64,000 nt of DNA from Gemmatimonadota bacterium (GTDB lineage: Bacteria; Gemmatimonadota; Gemmatimonadetes; Longimicrobiales; Gaopeijiaceae). How positions within the stretch are numbered: the first letter of the stretch is position 1; every line of letters begins with the position of its first letter. Under the pieces are notes generated by a model. That model did no database searches, was not told the DNA's origin, and was given only the letters and a program-made list of their open reading frames with translations. The stretch is taken from NCBI GenBank assembly GCA_022823365.1, contig JAJDXG010000016.1, positions 62,001-126,000 on the forward strand. The letters run 5' to 3'. The position numbers and the translations under genes were made by a program. This document shows positions 1-8,377 of the stretch, in pieces.

Positions 1-2400
1 TTGGTGACGGGTGCCGGAATCGGCACGAGTTCAGGCCCCATCGCAACCGACGGAGAAGCCCTTCCCCCGGCGGATGCGGCACATGCCGCGCCCGTGCCTA
101 CGGAGGAGTTGACCACGGTCGTGCGCACCTACTGCCAGGTCTGCCACAACGACGCGCTGCTGACCGGCAACGTCTCGTTCGCCGAATTCACCGTCGAGGG
201 CGCGTCCGACAATGCCCAGCTCGCGGAACGCATGATCCGCAAGCTGCGCGCGGGCATGATGCCGCCTCCGGGCATGCCGAGGCCGGAACCCGAGGTGCTG
301 CTTTCGCTTGTCGAGACGCTCGAGAAGAACGTGGACGACGCCTACCGGCGCCATCCCAATCCGGGTGTCCGAACCTTCCAGCGCCTCAACCGTGCCGAGT
401 ACTCGGCGGCCATCCGCGAACTGCTGGGGATCGAGGTCGATGCGGGCGTCTGGCTCCCCCTCGACCAGATGAGCGAGAACTTCGACAACATTGCCGATGT
501 CCAGGCACTCACGCCAACCCACCTCGACGCCTACCTGAACGCCGCCAGCGAAGTCAGCCGCCTGGCGGTCGGAAGCCCCAACGTCGATCCCACCGACGCC
601 ACCTACAACACCTCGCCCTACGGCTCCCAGCACGCCTGGGAGTACGTGGAGGGCGCGCCCTACGGCACCCGCGGCGGCATCGTGGTCACGCACGATTTCC
701 CGGCCGACGGCGAATACATCCTCACCCCGGTGATCGAGGGCGGGCGCAGCGCCCGCTACGAGGACGTAGACATCTCCATCGACGGAGAGCCCATCGCCCT
801 TCTGGCGGCCGGCCCGTTCCCGCGCGGAGGCGCCGACTTCCGCGGCGGCTCGCCCATCAAGACCAACCCGACGTTCATCCGCGCCGGACAGCGCAGCGTG
901 TCCGCCGCGTTCGTCCGTCGCATCGACGGTCCCTACGACGACCTGATCAAGCCGCCGGAGTGGTCGCTGGCCGGCGGAGCGGGAGGAAGCCCGGGACAGA
1001 CCACCCTGCCGCACCTGAAGAGCCTCATCATCAGCGGCCCCTACAACGTCACCAGCGTTTCCGAGACGGAGGCGCGCCGCCGCATCTTCAGCTGTCGGCC
1101 CACCACGCCCGAGGGAGAGCGCCCCTGCGCCGAGCAGATCATCGACCAGATCGGAAGCGCCGCCTACAGGCGTCCCCTGGACGAGCGCGACATGGCCGGG
1201 CTGATGGCGTTCTACGACGACGGCGCCGGTGACTCCGGCTTCGAGACGGGGGTACGTCGGGCGCTCCAGGCCATCCTGGCGAGCCCCCACTTCATCTTCC
1301 GCATTGAGAGGCAGCCGGAGGACATCAAGGCGGGCGAGCGCTACGAAATCAGCGACCTCGCTCTGGCGACCCGCATGGCCGCGTTCCTCTGGGGCACCCA
1401 GCCCGACGCCGAGCTGATCGACCTCGCCGAGCGCGGAAGGCTCCAGAACGACAGGGAACTCGAGAGACAGACCCGGCGGATGCTGGCCGATCCCAGGGCC
1501 GAGGCGCTCGGACCGCGCTTTGCCGCCCAGTGGTTCCGGCTGCAGGACCTCGACAAGGTGCACCCGGACTCCTACTGGTTCCCGAACTACAGCCAGCAGC
1601 TCGCCGACGCCATGCGCACCGAGACCGAGATGTTCTTCAACAGCCTCGTGCGCGACGACCGCAGCGTTCTGGACCTGTATACCGCCGACTACACCTACGT
1701 GAACGAACGGCTGGCCAGGCACTACGGCATCCCCGGCGTGCTCGGCGATGAGTTCCGACGTGTGGAGTACCCCGACAGCCGCCGCGGCGGCGTCATGGGA
1801 CAGGGATCCATCCTGGTCCTGACCTCCATGGGCACGCGTACCTCTCCGGTACTGCGCGGGAAGTGGGTGATGGAGGTGCTGCTGGGCACGCCCCCACCTC
1901 CGCCTCCGCCCGACGTGCCGGCGCTCGAGGAGACCGAGGGCGCCACGGACGGACGCTTCCTGACCACGCGGGAGCGCATGGAGATCCACCGGGCCAATCC
2001 GACCTGCCACGCCTGCCACCAGTTCATGGATCCGATCGGGCTCGCGCTCGACAACTTCGACGTGACCGGGAAGTGGCGCATCCGCGAGAACAACATGGCG
2101 CTCGACACCCGCGGCAACCTCTACGACGGCACGCCGTTGACGGCGCCCGAAGACCTGAGGGACGCGCTGATGCAGCGGCCCATCCCGCTGGTGCGCACGT
2201 TCACCACCAACCTGCTGGCGTATGCCCTGGGTCGGCGCGTAGAATACCACGATCAGCCCACCGTGCGCGCGATCGCGCGGGAAGGCGAAGAGAACGACTA
2301 CCGCATCTCCTCCTTCATCACCAGCGTGATCCAGAGCGATCCGTTCCGGATGAGGATGGCGGACGTGGTGGCCGAAGAAGAGATGGAGAGCGAACGCTAA
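1..2400 (+). CDS. DUF1592-type di-heme exported protein, cassette copy 1 (5' partial)
   Basis: First gene of the first DUF1592-DUF1552-ankyrin cassette. It shows the planctomycete-cytochrome-like order DUF1587, DUF1595, DUF1592, DUF1588, DUF1585. Two CxxCH heme sites are visible, C45-QV-C48-H49 near the N-terminus and C669-HA-C672-H673 in the DUF1588/1585 part, so it should carry two c-type hemes outside the cytoplasm. A Pro-rich stretch sits near residue 630, and two further cysteines around residues 363-377 are conserved in both paralogues. The frame is open from base 1 and starts with TTG. The paralogues at 15315 and 21063 have a signal peptide before the matching region, so the true start and signal peptide probably lie left of the window. 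The DUF1552 gene follows after 71 bases. The reaction is unknown. Confidence 0.85.
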   Translation: MVTGAGIGTSSGPIATDGEALPPADAAHAAPVPTEELTTVVRTYCQVCHNDALLTGNVSFAEFTVEGASDNAQLAERMIRKLRAGMMPPPGMPRPEPEVLLSLVETLEKNVDDAYRRHPNPGVRTFQRLNRAEYSAAIRELLGIEVDAGVWLPLDQMSENFDNIADVQALTPTHLDAYLNAASEVSRLAVGSPNVDPTDATYNTSPYGSQHAWEYVEGAPYGTRGGIVVTHDFPADGEYILTPVIEGGRSARYEDVDISIDGEPIALLAAGPFPRGGADFRGGSPIKTNPTFIRAGQRSVSAAFVRRIDGPYDDLIKPPEWSLAGGAGGSPGQTTLPHLKSLIISGPYNVTSVSETEARRRIFSCRPTTPEGERPCAEQIIDQIGSAAYRRPLDERDMAGLMAFYDDGAGDSGFETGVRRALQAILASPHFIFRIERQPEDIKAGERYEISDLALATRMAAFLWGTQPDAELIDLAERGRLQNDRELERQTRRMLADPRAEALGPRFAAQWFRLQDLDKVHPDSYWFPNYSQQLADAMRTETEMFFNSLVRDDRSVLDLYTADYTYVNERLARHYGIPGVLGDEFRRVEYPDSRRGGVMGQGSILVLTSMGTRTSPVLRGKWVMEVLLGTPPPPPPPDVPALEETEGATDGRFLTTRERMEIHRANPTCHACHQFMDPIGLALDNFDVTGKWRIRENNMALDTRGNLYDGTPLTAPEDLRDALMQRPIPLVRTFTTNLLAYALGRRVEYHDQPTVRAIAREGEENDYRISSFITSVIQSDPFRMRMADVVAEEEMESER

Positions 2401-2471
2401 CAAAAGCGCCTTCCCGACGGATCGGCGCATGATGGAAACCGGGTCGTACTACCTGCTTCAGGAGAGTTGAA

Positions 2472-3902
2472 ATGCAATTCATCACCGGCAAGCACATCGC
2501 CCGCCGCACCTTCCTGCGGGGGATGGGCGCAACAGTGGCACTCCCGCTGCTCGACTCCATGCTCCCCGCGGCGAACCCGTGGGCGGCCCGGAAGCTGGCG
2601 GAAGGGAAAACGCGTCTCCTCGCGATCGAGGTGGTGCACGGAGCTGCCGGCAGCGTCGAATGGGGCGCCAAGCAATTCCTCTGGGAGCCGGAGAAGACCG
2701 GGCGCGACTTCGAGCTCGCAGCCCAGAGTGCGCTGACTCCGCTCGAGGACTGGCGCCGCTACATGACCATCGTCAGCAACACCGACGTACGCATGGCGGA
2801 GGCTTTCACGGGCCCCGAGATCGGCGGTGACCACTTCCGCTCCAGCGCCACCTTCCTGACCCAGGCGCACCCGAAGCAGACCCAGAGCTCCGACCTCTAC
2901 GTCGGCACGTCGCTCGACCAGATGTTCGCCGAGCGCTTCGGCCAGGAGACGCCGCTCCCCTCCATGCAGCTCTGCATCGAGGATCTCGACCAGGCTGGCG
3001 GCTGCACGTACAACTACTCGTGCGCCTACACGGACTCGATCAGCTGGGCTTCGCCGAGCGAGCCGCTGCCGATGATCCGCGACCCGCGCACCGCCTTCGA
3101 CCTCCTCTTCGGTGCCGGCGGCACCCCGGAGGAGCGCCAGGCGCGCCGCCGCGAGAACGCGAGCATCCTCGACTGGATCGTGGGCGAGGTCGCCTACCTG
3201 AGGCGCGAACTCGGCGCAACCGACCGCCGCCGCATGGACCAGTATCTGGACAACGTGCGCGAGATCGAGCGCCGCATTCAGATGGTCGAGGCACAGAACT
3301 CGAGCGGAGAGCAGCGTGAGCTGCCGGAGGCGCCCGCAGGCGTGCCGGACTCCTTCACCGAACACATGCAGATGATGTTCGACCTGCAGGTGCTGGCGCT
3401 GCAGTCCGACATGACGCGCGTCTTCTCCTTCAAGACGGGCCGCGACGCGTCCAACCGGATCTATCCGGAGAGCGGCACGGACAGCCCGTTCCACCCGACA
3501 TCGCACCACGGCAACAACGAGGAGACCATCCTCGACTTCAACACCATCAACCGGTTCTACGTGGGCCTGCTGCCGTACCTCCTGGAGAAGCTGCACAACA
3601 GCCAGGACGGCGACTCGAGCCTGCTCGACCAGACCATGATCATCTACGGGTCGCCCATGGGAGACCCGAACATCCACAACCACCGCCGGTGCCCGCTGTT
3701 GCTGCTGGGCGGCGCGAACGGCCAGCTCGCGGGCAACATGCACCTGAAGGCGCCGGACGGAACCCCGATGGCCAACGTCTTCCTGAACGTCATGCACAAG
3801 CTCGGCTTCGACGAAATGTCCAGCTTCGGCGACAGCACGGGCGAGTTCAACGTGCCGAGTTCGGTGTTGACCGCGGTCGAAGAGGCAAGTCAGTCACGCT
3901 AA
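2472..3902 (+). CDS. DUF1552 (HxxSHH) family protein, cassette copy 1
   Basis: The protein has 476 residues. It begins with a twin-arginine signal (RRTFLRG at about 11-17, then a hydrophobic stretch), so it should be exported folded. The family-defining HxxSHH motif is present as H341-P-T-S-H-H. A Cys-rich patch (QLCIED, then GGCTYNYSC near residues 165-185) is shared by all three paralogues here. DUF1552 proteins are commonly encoded beside DUF1592 proteins, and their biochemical role is not established. An SD-like AGGAG lies just before the ATG. The gene is followed after 17 bases by the ankyrin gene, which suggests one transcript. Confidence 0.9.
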   Translation: MQFITGKHIARRTFLRGMGATVALPLLDSMLPAANPWAARKLAEGKTRLLAIEVVHGAAGSVEWGAKQFLWEPEKTGRDFELAAQSALTPLEDWRRYMTIVSNTDVRMAEAFTGPEIGGDHFRSSATFLTQAHPKQTQSSDLYVGTSLDQMFAERFGQETPLPSMQLCIEDLDQAGGCTYNYSCAYTDSISWASPSEPLPMIRDPRTAFDLLFGAGGTPEERQARRRENASILDWIVGEVAYLRRELGATDRRRMDQYLDNVREIERRIQMVEAQNSSGEQRELPEAPAGVPDSFTEHMQMMFDLQVLALQSDMTRVFSFKTGRDASNRIYPESGTDSPFHPTSHHGNNEETILDFNTINRFYVGLLPYLLEKLHNSQDGDSSLLDQTMIIYGSPMGDPNIHNHRRCPLLLLGGANGQLAGNMHLKAPDGTPMANVFLNVMHKLGFDEMSSFGDSTGEFNVPSSVLTAVEEASQSR

Positions 3903-3919
3903 GCCGGGGGACGGTCAGC

Positions 3920-5710
3920 ATGAAGAAGAGATTGCACGTAAACGCGCTGGCGGCGCTCGCCGTCAGCATGCTGCTCACATCCGCAGCCGCGCCGGATTCG
4001 CCGTTGGCGGACGCCGCCATGAAGGGCGACGCGACGGCGGTGCGAACCCTGCTGGCGAGCGGGGCGGACGTCAACGCCGCACGCGGTGACGGCATGACCG
4101 CCCTCCACTGGGCGGCCGAGACCGGCAACGCCGAGATCGCGGAGATTCTGGTGAGCGCGGGGGCGATCCTCGAGGTCACCACCCGTCTGGGCGCCTATAC
4201 GCCTCTCCATGTAGCCGGCAGGAAGGGAGCTGCCGGGGTCATTCGCGTGCTGCTGGACGCCGGCGCGGACCCGCGCACGGTGGCGGCCACGGGCTCCACG
4301 CCTCTCCACCTGGTGGCGGGCGCTGGCAGCGCTGAGGGGGCAGGGCATCTGCTGGACGCCGGCGCCGAAATCGACGCGGTCGCGGGCGATGCCCAACAGA
4401 CGCCGCTGATGTTCGCGGCGGCAGCCGACCGCGCGGATGTTGTGAGGCTCCTCGTTGAGCACGGGGCGGACCCGAACATCACGACCACGCTCATGGAAGC
4501 TGCGACTCGCGGCGAAGTGGACAACTACGCGAGCGAACGCATGCAGGAAGTGCTCGACGCCTTCAAGGGTGACGGGAACGAACTGCCGACTCCCGCCCAG
4601 ATCCAGGCTGCCCTGGAGGTTGCCCGGGCCGTTCAGCGCGCGGGCGTGGTCCCGGAGAAGGAAGAAGAGGAGGAGGACGATCCCAGGGCCTTCTTCCGCC
4701 AGCCTCCCGACGAGAAGTGGGGGAGTCTGACCGCGCTGCACCACGCGGCGCGCGAAGGTGCGATAGGAGCGGCCATGGCCCTGCTGGATGGCGGTGCCGA
4801 GATCGACTTCGTTACCGAGTCCGACAACACCAGCCCGCTGACAATGGCGGTCATCAACGGCCGCTTCGACTTGGCGATTAAGCTGCTGGAACGCGGCGCG
4901 GATCCCAACCTGGCCACGGTCGACGGCGTTGCGCCGCTTTACGCCACCTTCAACGTCCAGTGGTCGCCGCGGTCACGCTACCCGCAGCCGCGGGCGCATG
5001 AGCAGCAGGAGACGGTCTATCTCGACCTCGCGATGGCGCTGCTCAACGCCGGTGCCGAAGTGAACCACCAGGTCACCAAGAACTTCTGGTACTTTACCTA
5101 CAGCGGATGCGGCAACGGCAACTGCGGGCTTGAGAACCAGGACGGCGTGACGCCCTTCTGGCGTGCCTCCCGGGCTCTCGACCTCGACGGCATGAAGCTC
5201 CTGCGCTCATGGGGCGCGGACTGGAACATCGCCACCACCAAGCAACCCGAGCGCCGCCGGGGCCGCAACCCGCGCACGGGCGACACCGAGGATGAGGAGC
5301 AGGTCGATCCGTCAGGGCTGCCGCCGGTTCCGGTCGGAGGTCCCGCGGTGTACCCGATCCACGCCGCCTCGGGCGTCGGCTACGGCGAGGGCTTCGCCGG
5401 CAACGCGCACACTCACATTCCGGGCAACTGGATCGCCGCGGTCGAGTACCTGCTCGAACTCGGAGCCGACGTCAACCAGCGGGACGCCAACGGGTACACC
5501 CCGCTGCACCACGCGGCCGCGCGCGGAGACACCGAGATGATCCAGTGGCTGGTGGATCGGGGCGCCGACGTCATGGTGGTGAGCCGCCGGGGTCAGACCA
5601 CGGTCGACATGGCCAACGGTCCGGTCTCGCGCGTGACCCCGTACCCGGAGGCAATCGCGCTGCTGGAGAGCATGGGCGCGATCAACAACAACAACTGCAT
5701 CTCCTGCTAG
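3920..5710 (+). CDS. Exported ankyrin-repeat protein, cassette copy 1
   Basis: The protein has 596 residues. The start is the ATG of MKKRLHVNA, which gives a clean signal peptide ending near AAAPDS; the frame stays open further upstream but that part overlaps the DUF1552 gene. About five ankyrin repeats follow (residues about 30-190), then an acidic linker, then about five more irregular repeats. One of these contains a module (YPIHAASGVGYGEGF) shared by all three copies. The C-terminus is four Asn followed by CISC. An exported ankyrin protein is likely a periplasmic or surface binding scaffold. The partner is unknown, and the cassette neighbours are the obvious candidates. Confidence 0.88.
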   Translation: MKKRLHVNALAALAVSMLLTSAAAPDSPLADAAMKGDATAVRTLLASGADVNAARGDGMTALHWAAETGNAEIAEILVSAGAILEVTTRLGAYTPLHVAGRKGAAGVIRVLLDAGADPRTVAATGSTPLHLVAGAGSAEGAGHLLDAGAEIDAVAGDAQQTPLMFAAAADRADVVRLLVEHGADPNITTTLMEAATRGEVDNYASERMQEVLDAFKGDGNELPTPAQIQAALEVARAVQRAGVVPEKEEEEEDDPRAFFRQPPDEKWGSLTALHHAAREGAIGAAMALLDGGAEIDFVTESDNTSPLTMAVINGRFDLAIKLLERGADPNLATVDGVAPLYATFNVQWSPRSRYPQPRAHEQQETVYLDLAMALLNAGAEVNHQVTKNFWYFTYSGCGNGNCGLENQDGVTPFWRASRALDLDGMKLLRSWGADWNIATTKQPERRRGRNPRTGDTEDEEQVDPSGLPPVPVGGPAVYPIHAASGVGYGEGFAGNAHTHIPGNWIAAVEYLLELGADVNQRDANGYTPLHHAAARGDTEMIQWLVDRGADVMVVSRRGQTTVDMANGPVSRVTPYPEAIALLESMGAINNNNCISC

Positions 5711-5762
5711 GCCAGGAGAAGTTGTAGAAGCAATCTTCGCGCCCCTGAAAGGGCCGGAGCAG

Positions 5763-5802
5763 CAAGAACGCCCGCCACGGTTTCCCGTGGCGGGCGTTCT
5801 TG
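5763..5802. terminator. Strong hairpin between convergent genes
   Basis: A perfect 18-bp stem (5763-5780 with 5785-5802) encloses a TTTC loop, 53 bases after the ankyrin stop. It lies between that gene and the convergent gene ending at 5874. No clear T-run follows on either strand, so it may act as a bidirectional terminator or as an mRNA-protecting stem. Confidence 0.7.
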
Positions 5803-5873
5803 TACGTGGCGTTCCGGCTGTGCGGCCGGTCGGTCTCAGGGCGGTGGCATCATCCCGGCGAACGCAGCTCTCC

Positions 5874-6425
5874 TCAGACTCCCCCACCCCTCATGGTCGT
5901 AACCTCGATCAGCCCGTTGGGGAAGCCCGTTCCCCAGCGCATGGTGGCGTCGGCGGCGCTGTGAAAGCGAACCGACTGGACCTGGTCGGGGCGCAGTGAA
6001 TCCAGGATCCCCCAGTCCTGCGGAGCTCCGCCGTCCAGGACGACGGGCACCCTGCGGTCACCGCCGAACTCGATGCTGGGCGCGCCGCGCACGTTCATCC
6101 AGCGGGGCCGCAGCTGACGGATCGCGTCGGCGAGCATCATGGTCGAGTAGGGCGCGAGTTCCTCGGCCACGATCACACTCGGGTCGCGCCGGACATTGCG
6201 GTCGCACAGGTGGTCGAGTTCCTCCGCCGAGAGGACGCTAGCGTCCGCCGCGCCCGGCGCGTCGGCCGCAGGACCGCCGTCCGCACACACCTGCGCCAGC
6301 TGGTCGCCCGTAAGGGTCTCGCGCAACTGGCGCACGGCCGGGGTGTCGCCGGGCGTGCTGACGCACGCCTGGGCGAGCATGATGATCGCCATCGCCGTCA
6401 CGAGTTTCGCTCCGGTTCGTCGCAT
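5874..6425 (-). CDS. Lipoprotein with TonB-plug-like C-terminal domain
   Basis: The protein has 183 residues. The start is the ATG at 6425, with GGAGG eight bases upstream; a longer frame exists but has no comparable ribosome site. A signal peptide ends in a lipobox-like LAQAC (C21). The C-terminal 90 residues (MLADAIRQLRPRWMNVRG, then VPVVLDGG, then a final GLIEVTT) resemble the plug domain of TonB-dependent receptors, but no barrel follows. It may be a free-standing plug-like lipoprotein of the outer membrane or periplasm. Function is unknown. Confidence 0.7.
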   Translation of the reverse strand: MRRTGAKLVTAMAIIMLAQACVSTPGDTPAVRQLRETLTGDQLAQVCADGGPAADAPGAADASVLSAEELDHLCDRNVRRDPSVIVAEELAPYSTMMLADAIRQLRPRWMNVRGAPSIEFGGDRRVPVVLDGGAPQDWGILDSLRPDQVQSVRFHSAADATMRWGTGFPNGLIEVTTMRGGGV

Positions 6426-6598
6426 GGTGCTTGCCTCCGTCATAGTGTTCAGGTACATGGGGTCCATCATCCGCGAGATGCCCCGGGAAAACAAGCCCAT
6501 GCGGCCGCCAGAGCGGGCGCGCCGCCTCTCGTACTACCGGTGCGCCCGGGTCAGAGGTCCGCGCACACCCGCGCTGTCGAGCCGACTACCAGAGGAGA

Positions 6599-7069
6599 CT
6601 ACCCGCCGGGACGCGCCCGGAATGGGCGGTGGCAGCCGCCGCAGGTGCGGCCCAGGCCCGCCGCCGCGTCGCCGACGGCAGTCATGTCGCCCGCACGTGC
6701 CGCGTCCGCCAGCGCGTCTGCAGCGCTCTGGAAGGCCGAGAGAGCTTCGCCGAATCCGGCGGCGTCGTTCCAGATGTCGGCTAGCGCGCGCGAGCCTTCG
6801 CCATCGGATCCCTCGGGGAAGATGTCCGATGCCATCGCCGACAACTGCTGCAGGGAGAGCGCGTGCCCGAGCACGTGAGCCTCGTGGGGCACGTCCTCGT
6901 TCAGGATGGCGGTGAGGGCGCCCCGGTGCGCGTTCAGGCTGCCCATGATGGTCTGGCGATACTCCATTGCCGGGGTTGGATCCTGGGCGGCCGCAGTGGC
7001 GGGGACGAGCCCGGCGATGATGCAAGCGGCGAGAGCGGTGCGGGTTACGACTGCGTACGAGCGAGTCAC
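6599..7069 (-). CDS. Cytochrome c'/c556-like protein
   Basis: The protein has 156 residues, with a signal peptide ending at ATAAAQD. The rest reads as a four-helix bundle, and the single heme site is at the very C-terminus (C143-GG-C146-H147). This is the layout of the cytochrome c'/c556 family, which binds one covalent heme in the periplasm and often handles gas ligands or electron transfer. A GAGGA-type ribosome site precedes the ATG. It is transcribed in the same direction as the TlpA-like gene 243 bases upstream. Confidence 0.8.
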   Translation of the reverse strand: MTRSYAVVTRTALAACIIAGLVPATAAAQDPTPAMEYRQTIMGSLNAHRGALTAILNEDVPHEAHVLGHALSLQQLSAMASDIFPEGSDGEGSRALADIWNDAAGFGEALSAFQSAADALADAARAGDMTAVGDAAAGLGRTCGGCHRPFRARPGG

Positions 7070-7312
7070 GGCGTTTCCTCCTCCCCGAAGGAATGAGACC
7101 CGGAGGCACCCGTGAAGCGACCATCCGGGCGGGTTCGAGCGCGTTTGTCACGAACCCCTAGATAGATCCCCGGGGGGCATCCGCGCAAGGGAGGACAGAA
7201 CTGCGAGACAGACGGGCACCCGCCCGCCCGGAAGCGTCGGGGGCGCGCGTCGGTTGGAGGAATGACCGCCGGTCACCGCGCCGCGGGGTACGGCAATGTC
7301 GATCCTTCGTGA

Positions 7313-8014
7313 TTACCCGTCCATGTCCGACGCTTCGTCCGTCGCTCGGACGCTCCCCAGATATCCGCCGAAGGTCTCGTCGAACGCTCCCGGGAAGAAC
7401 TCGCCGGTCACGATCGAAGCGCGGGTGGGATCGCCGTCCACCACCACGATGTTGAGGGGCGTGCCCCACTTGCGCGGATCGAGGAGCGCCTTGCGCATGC
7501 GGAAATGGGCGGTCGTGACGCGTACCAGATCCTCGTTGTCGGGGTCGGGATTGGGGCTTCCCAGGATGACCGGATACTCTATGCCGAACTCGTCGACGTA
7601 CTCGTCCACCACGTCCGGGTGGGAGTATTCGCTGCGTCCGATGATCATCAGACCGTCGTCCCCGTGCGCGCCATACTTGGCCACCAGGTCGGGGGCCTCG
7701 TACCGGCAGTTGGCGCACCACTCGGCGAAGTAGGTCAGCAGGGTTACCCGGTTGCCGCGCACCACGTCCTCGAGGTCGATCTCCTCACCGTCCCTCGAGG
7801 TGCCGGAGAAGTCCCGGCGGAGGACTTCCCAGGGCACCAGCCTGTCACCGCCCGCACCGGCCACCTCCGCGGTCAGGTCGATCGCGACCACCGGGGAGTA
7901 CTCGTGCGGGTGGGGCGCCGCCGCTTCCTCCGCCGGAGCAGCGGGGTTCATCACCATCCAGCCGCCGCCGGCCAGTACCAGCAGCGCTACCGCTGAAATG
8001 ATCCATCTCGTCAT
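7313..8014 (-). CDS. TlpA-like membrane-anchored thioredoxin-fold protein
   Basis: The protein has 233 residues. An N-terminal hydrophobic segment (about 4-22) is followed by an Ala/Pro/Glu-rich linker and a thioredoxin fold with the active site WC100-AN-C103. It is probably anchored in the inner membrane facing the periplasm and moves electrons to cysteines, as in cytochrome c maturation or repair of oxidised proteins. The nearby cytochromes and MsrP fit that. A hairpin that looks like a terminator on this strand lies about 60 bases upstream of the start. The 243 bases downstream hold only the ribosome site of the next gene. Confidence 0.8.
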   Translation of the reverse strand: MTRWIISAVALLVLAGGGWMVMNPAAPAEEAAAPHPHEYSPVVAIDLTAEVAGAGGDRLVPWEVLRRDFSGTSRDGEEIDLEDVVRGNRVTLLTYFAEWCANCRYEAPDLVAKYGAHGDDGLMIIGRSEYSHPDVVDEYVDEFGIEYPVILGSPNPDPDNEDLVRVTTAHFRMRKALLDPRKWGTPLNIVVVDGDPTRASIVTGEFFPGAFDETFGGYLGSVRATDEASDMDG

Positions 8015-8377
8015 CGGAACCTTCCTCCATCAGGGGATTGCCTGAAACCGTTCTCGGCAAGGGGATAACAAAACGCCCGCCAGCCGGGTCGCTGGTCGGG
8101 CCTCCGAGCATCCTCCGGCGATTCTTGAGGAAGCTACATGGGTCGGCCCGCCCGACCCCGCATCGGGACGCAACATGGACACGAGCAGGCCTCGACGACG
8201 GACTGCTGCCCGCCGTGGCGTCGCGTATCTTCGTTGTGGCTCCGGATTGCGTACATTGCGAACCGGGGGTTGTCAGGAGGGAATACTCGGTCAACCTCGC
8301 AAACCCAAAATGAACCTGAGCCGGGGATCGCGCAACGGCGATTCCTGGAGTGCCGGACGCCCTAACGCGGGAATACC
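8015..8377. other. Divergent intergenic region
   Basis: This gap of about 360 bases separates the TlpA-like gene (minus) from the TonB-dependent receptor (plus) and should hold both promoters. I see no convincing -35/-10 pair and no ORF with family similarity. The one clear element is the hairpin at 8075-8101. Confidence 0.5.
8075..8101 (-). terminator. Terminator-like hairpin in the leader of the TlpA-like gene
   Basis: The 10-bp stem (8075-8084 with 8091-8101) has one bulged base and a six-base loop. Read on the minus strand, GCGTTTTGTT follows it, which is a rho-independent layout. It sits upstream of the TlpA-like start at 8014 with no recognised minus-strand gene before it, so it may be a leader attenuator or the end of a small RNA. 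Confidence 0.4.

Noticed and set aside
1900-1925. Proline-codon runs (also near 17240 and 23040) as microsatellites
   Set aside because: They code for the conserved Pro-rich stretch before the second heme site in all three DUF1592 proteins, not for a non-coding repeat.
31-2430. Long open frame on the minus strand opposite the first DUF1592 gene
   Set aside because: Its product is a low-complexity Arg/His/Val/Gly-rich sequence with no domain. Long antisense frames are expected opposite high-GC genes.
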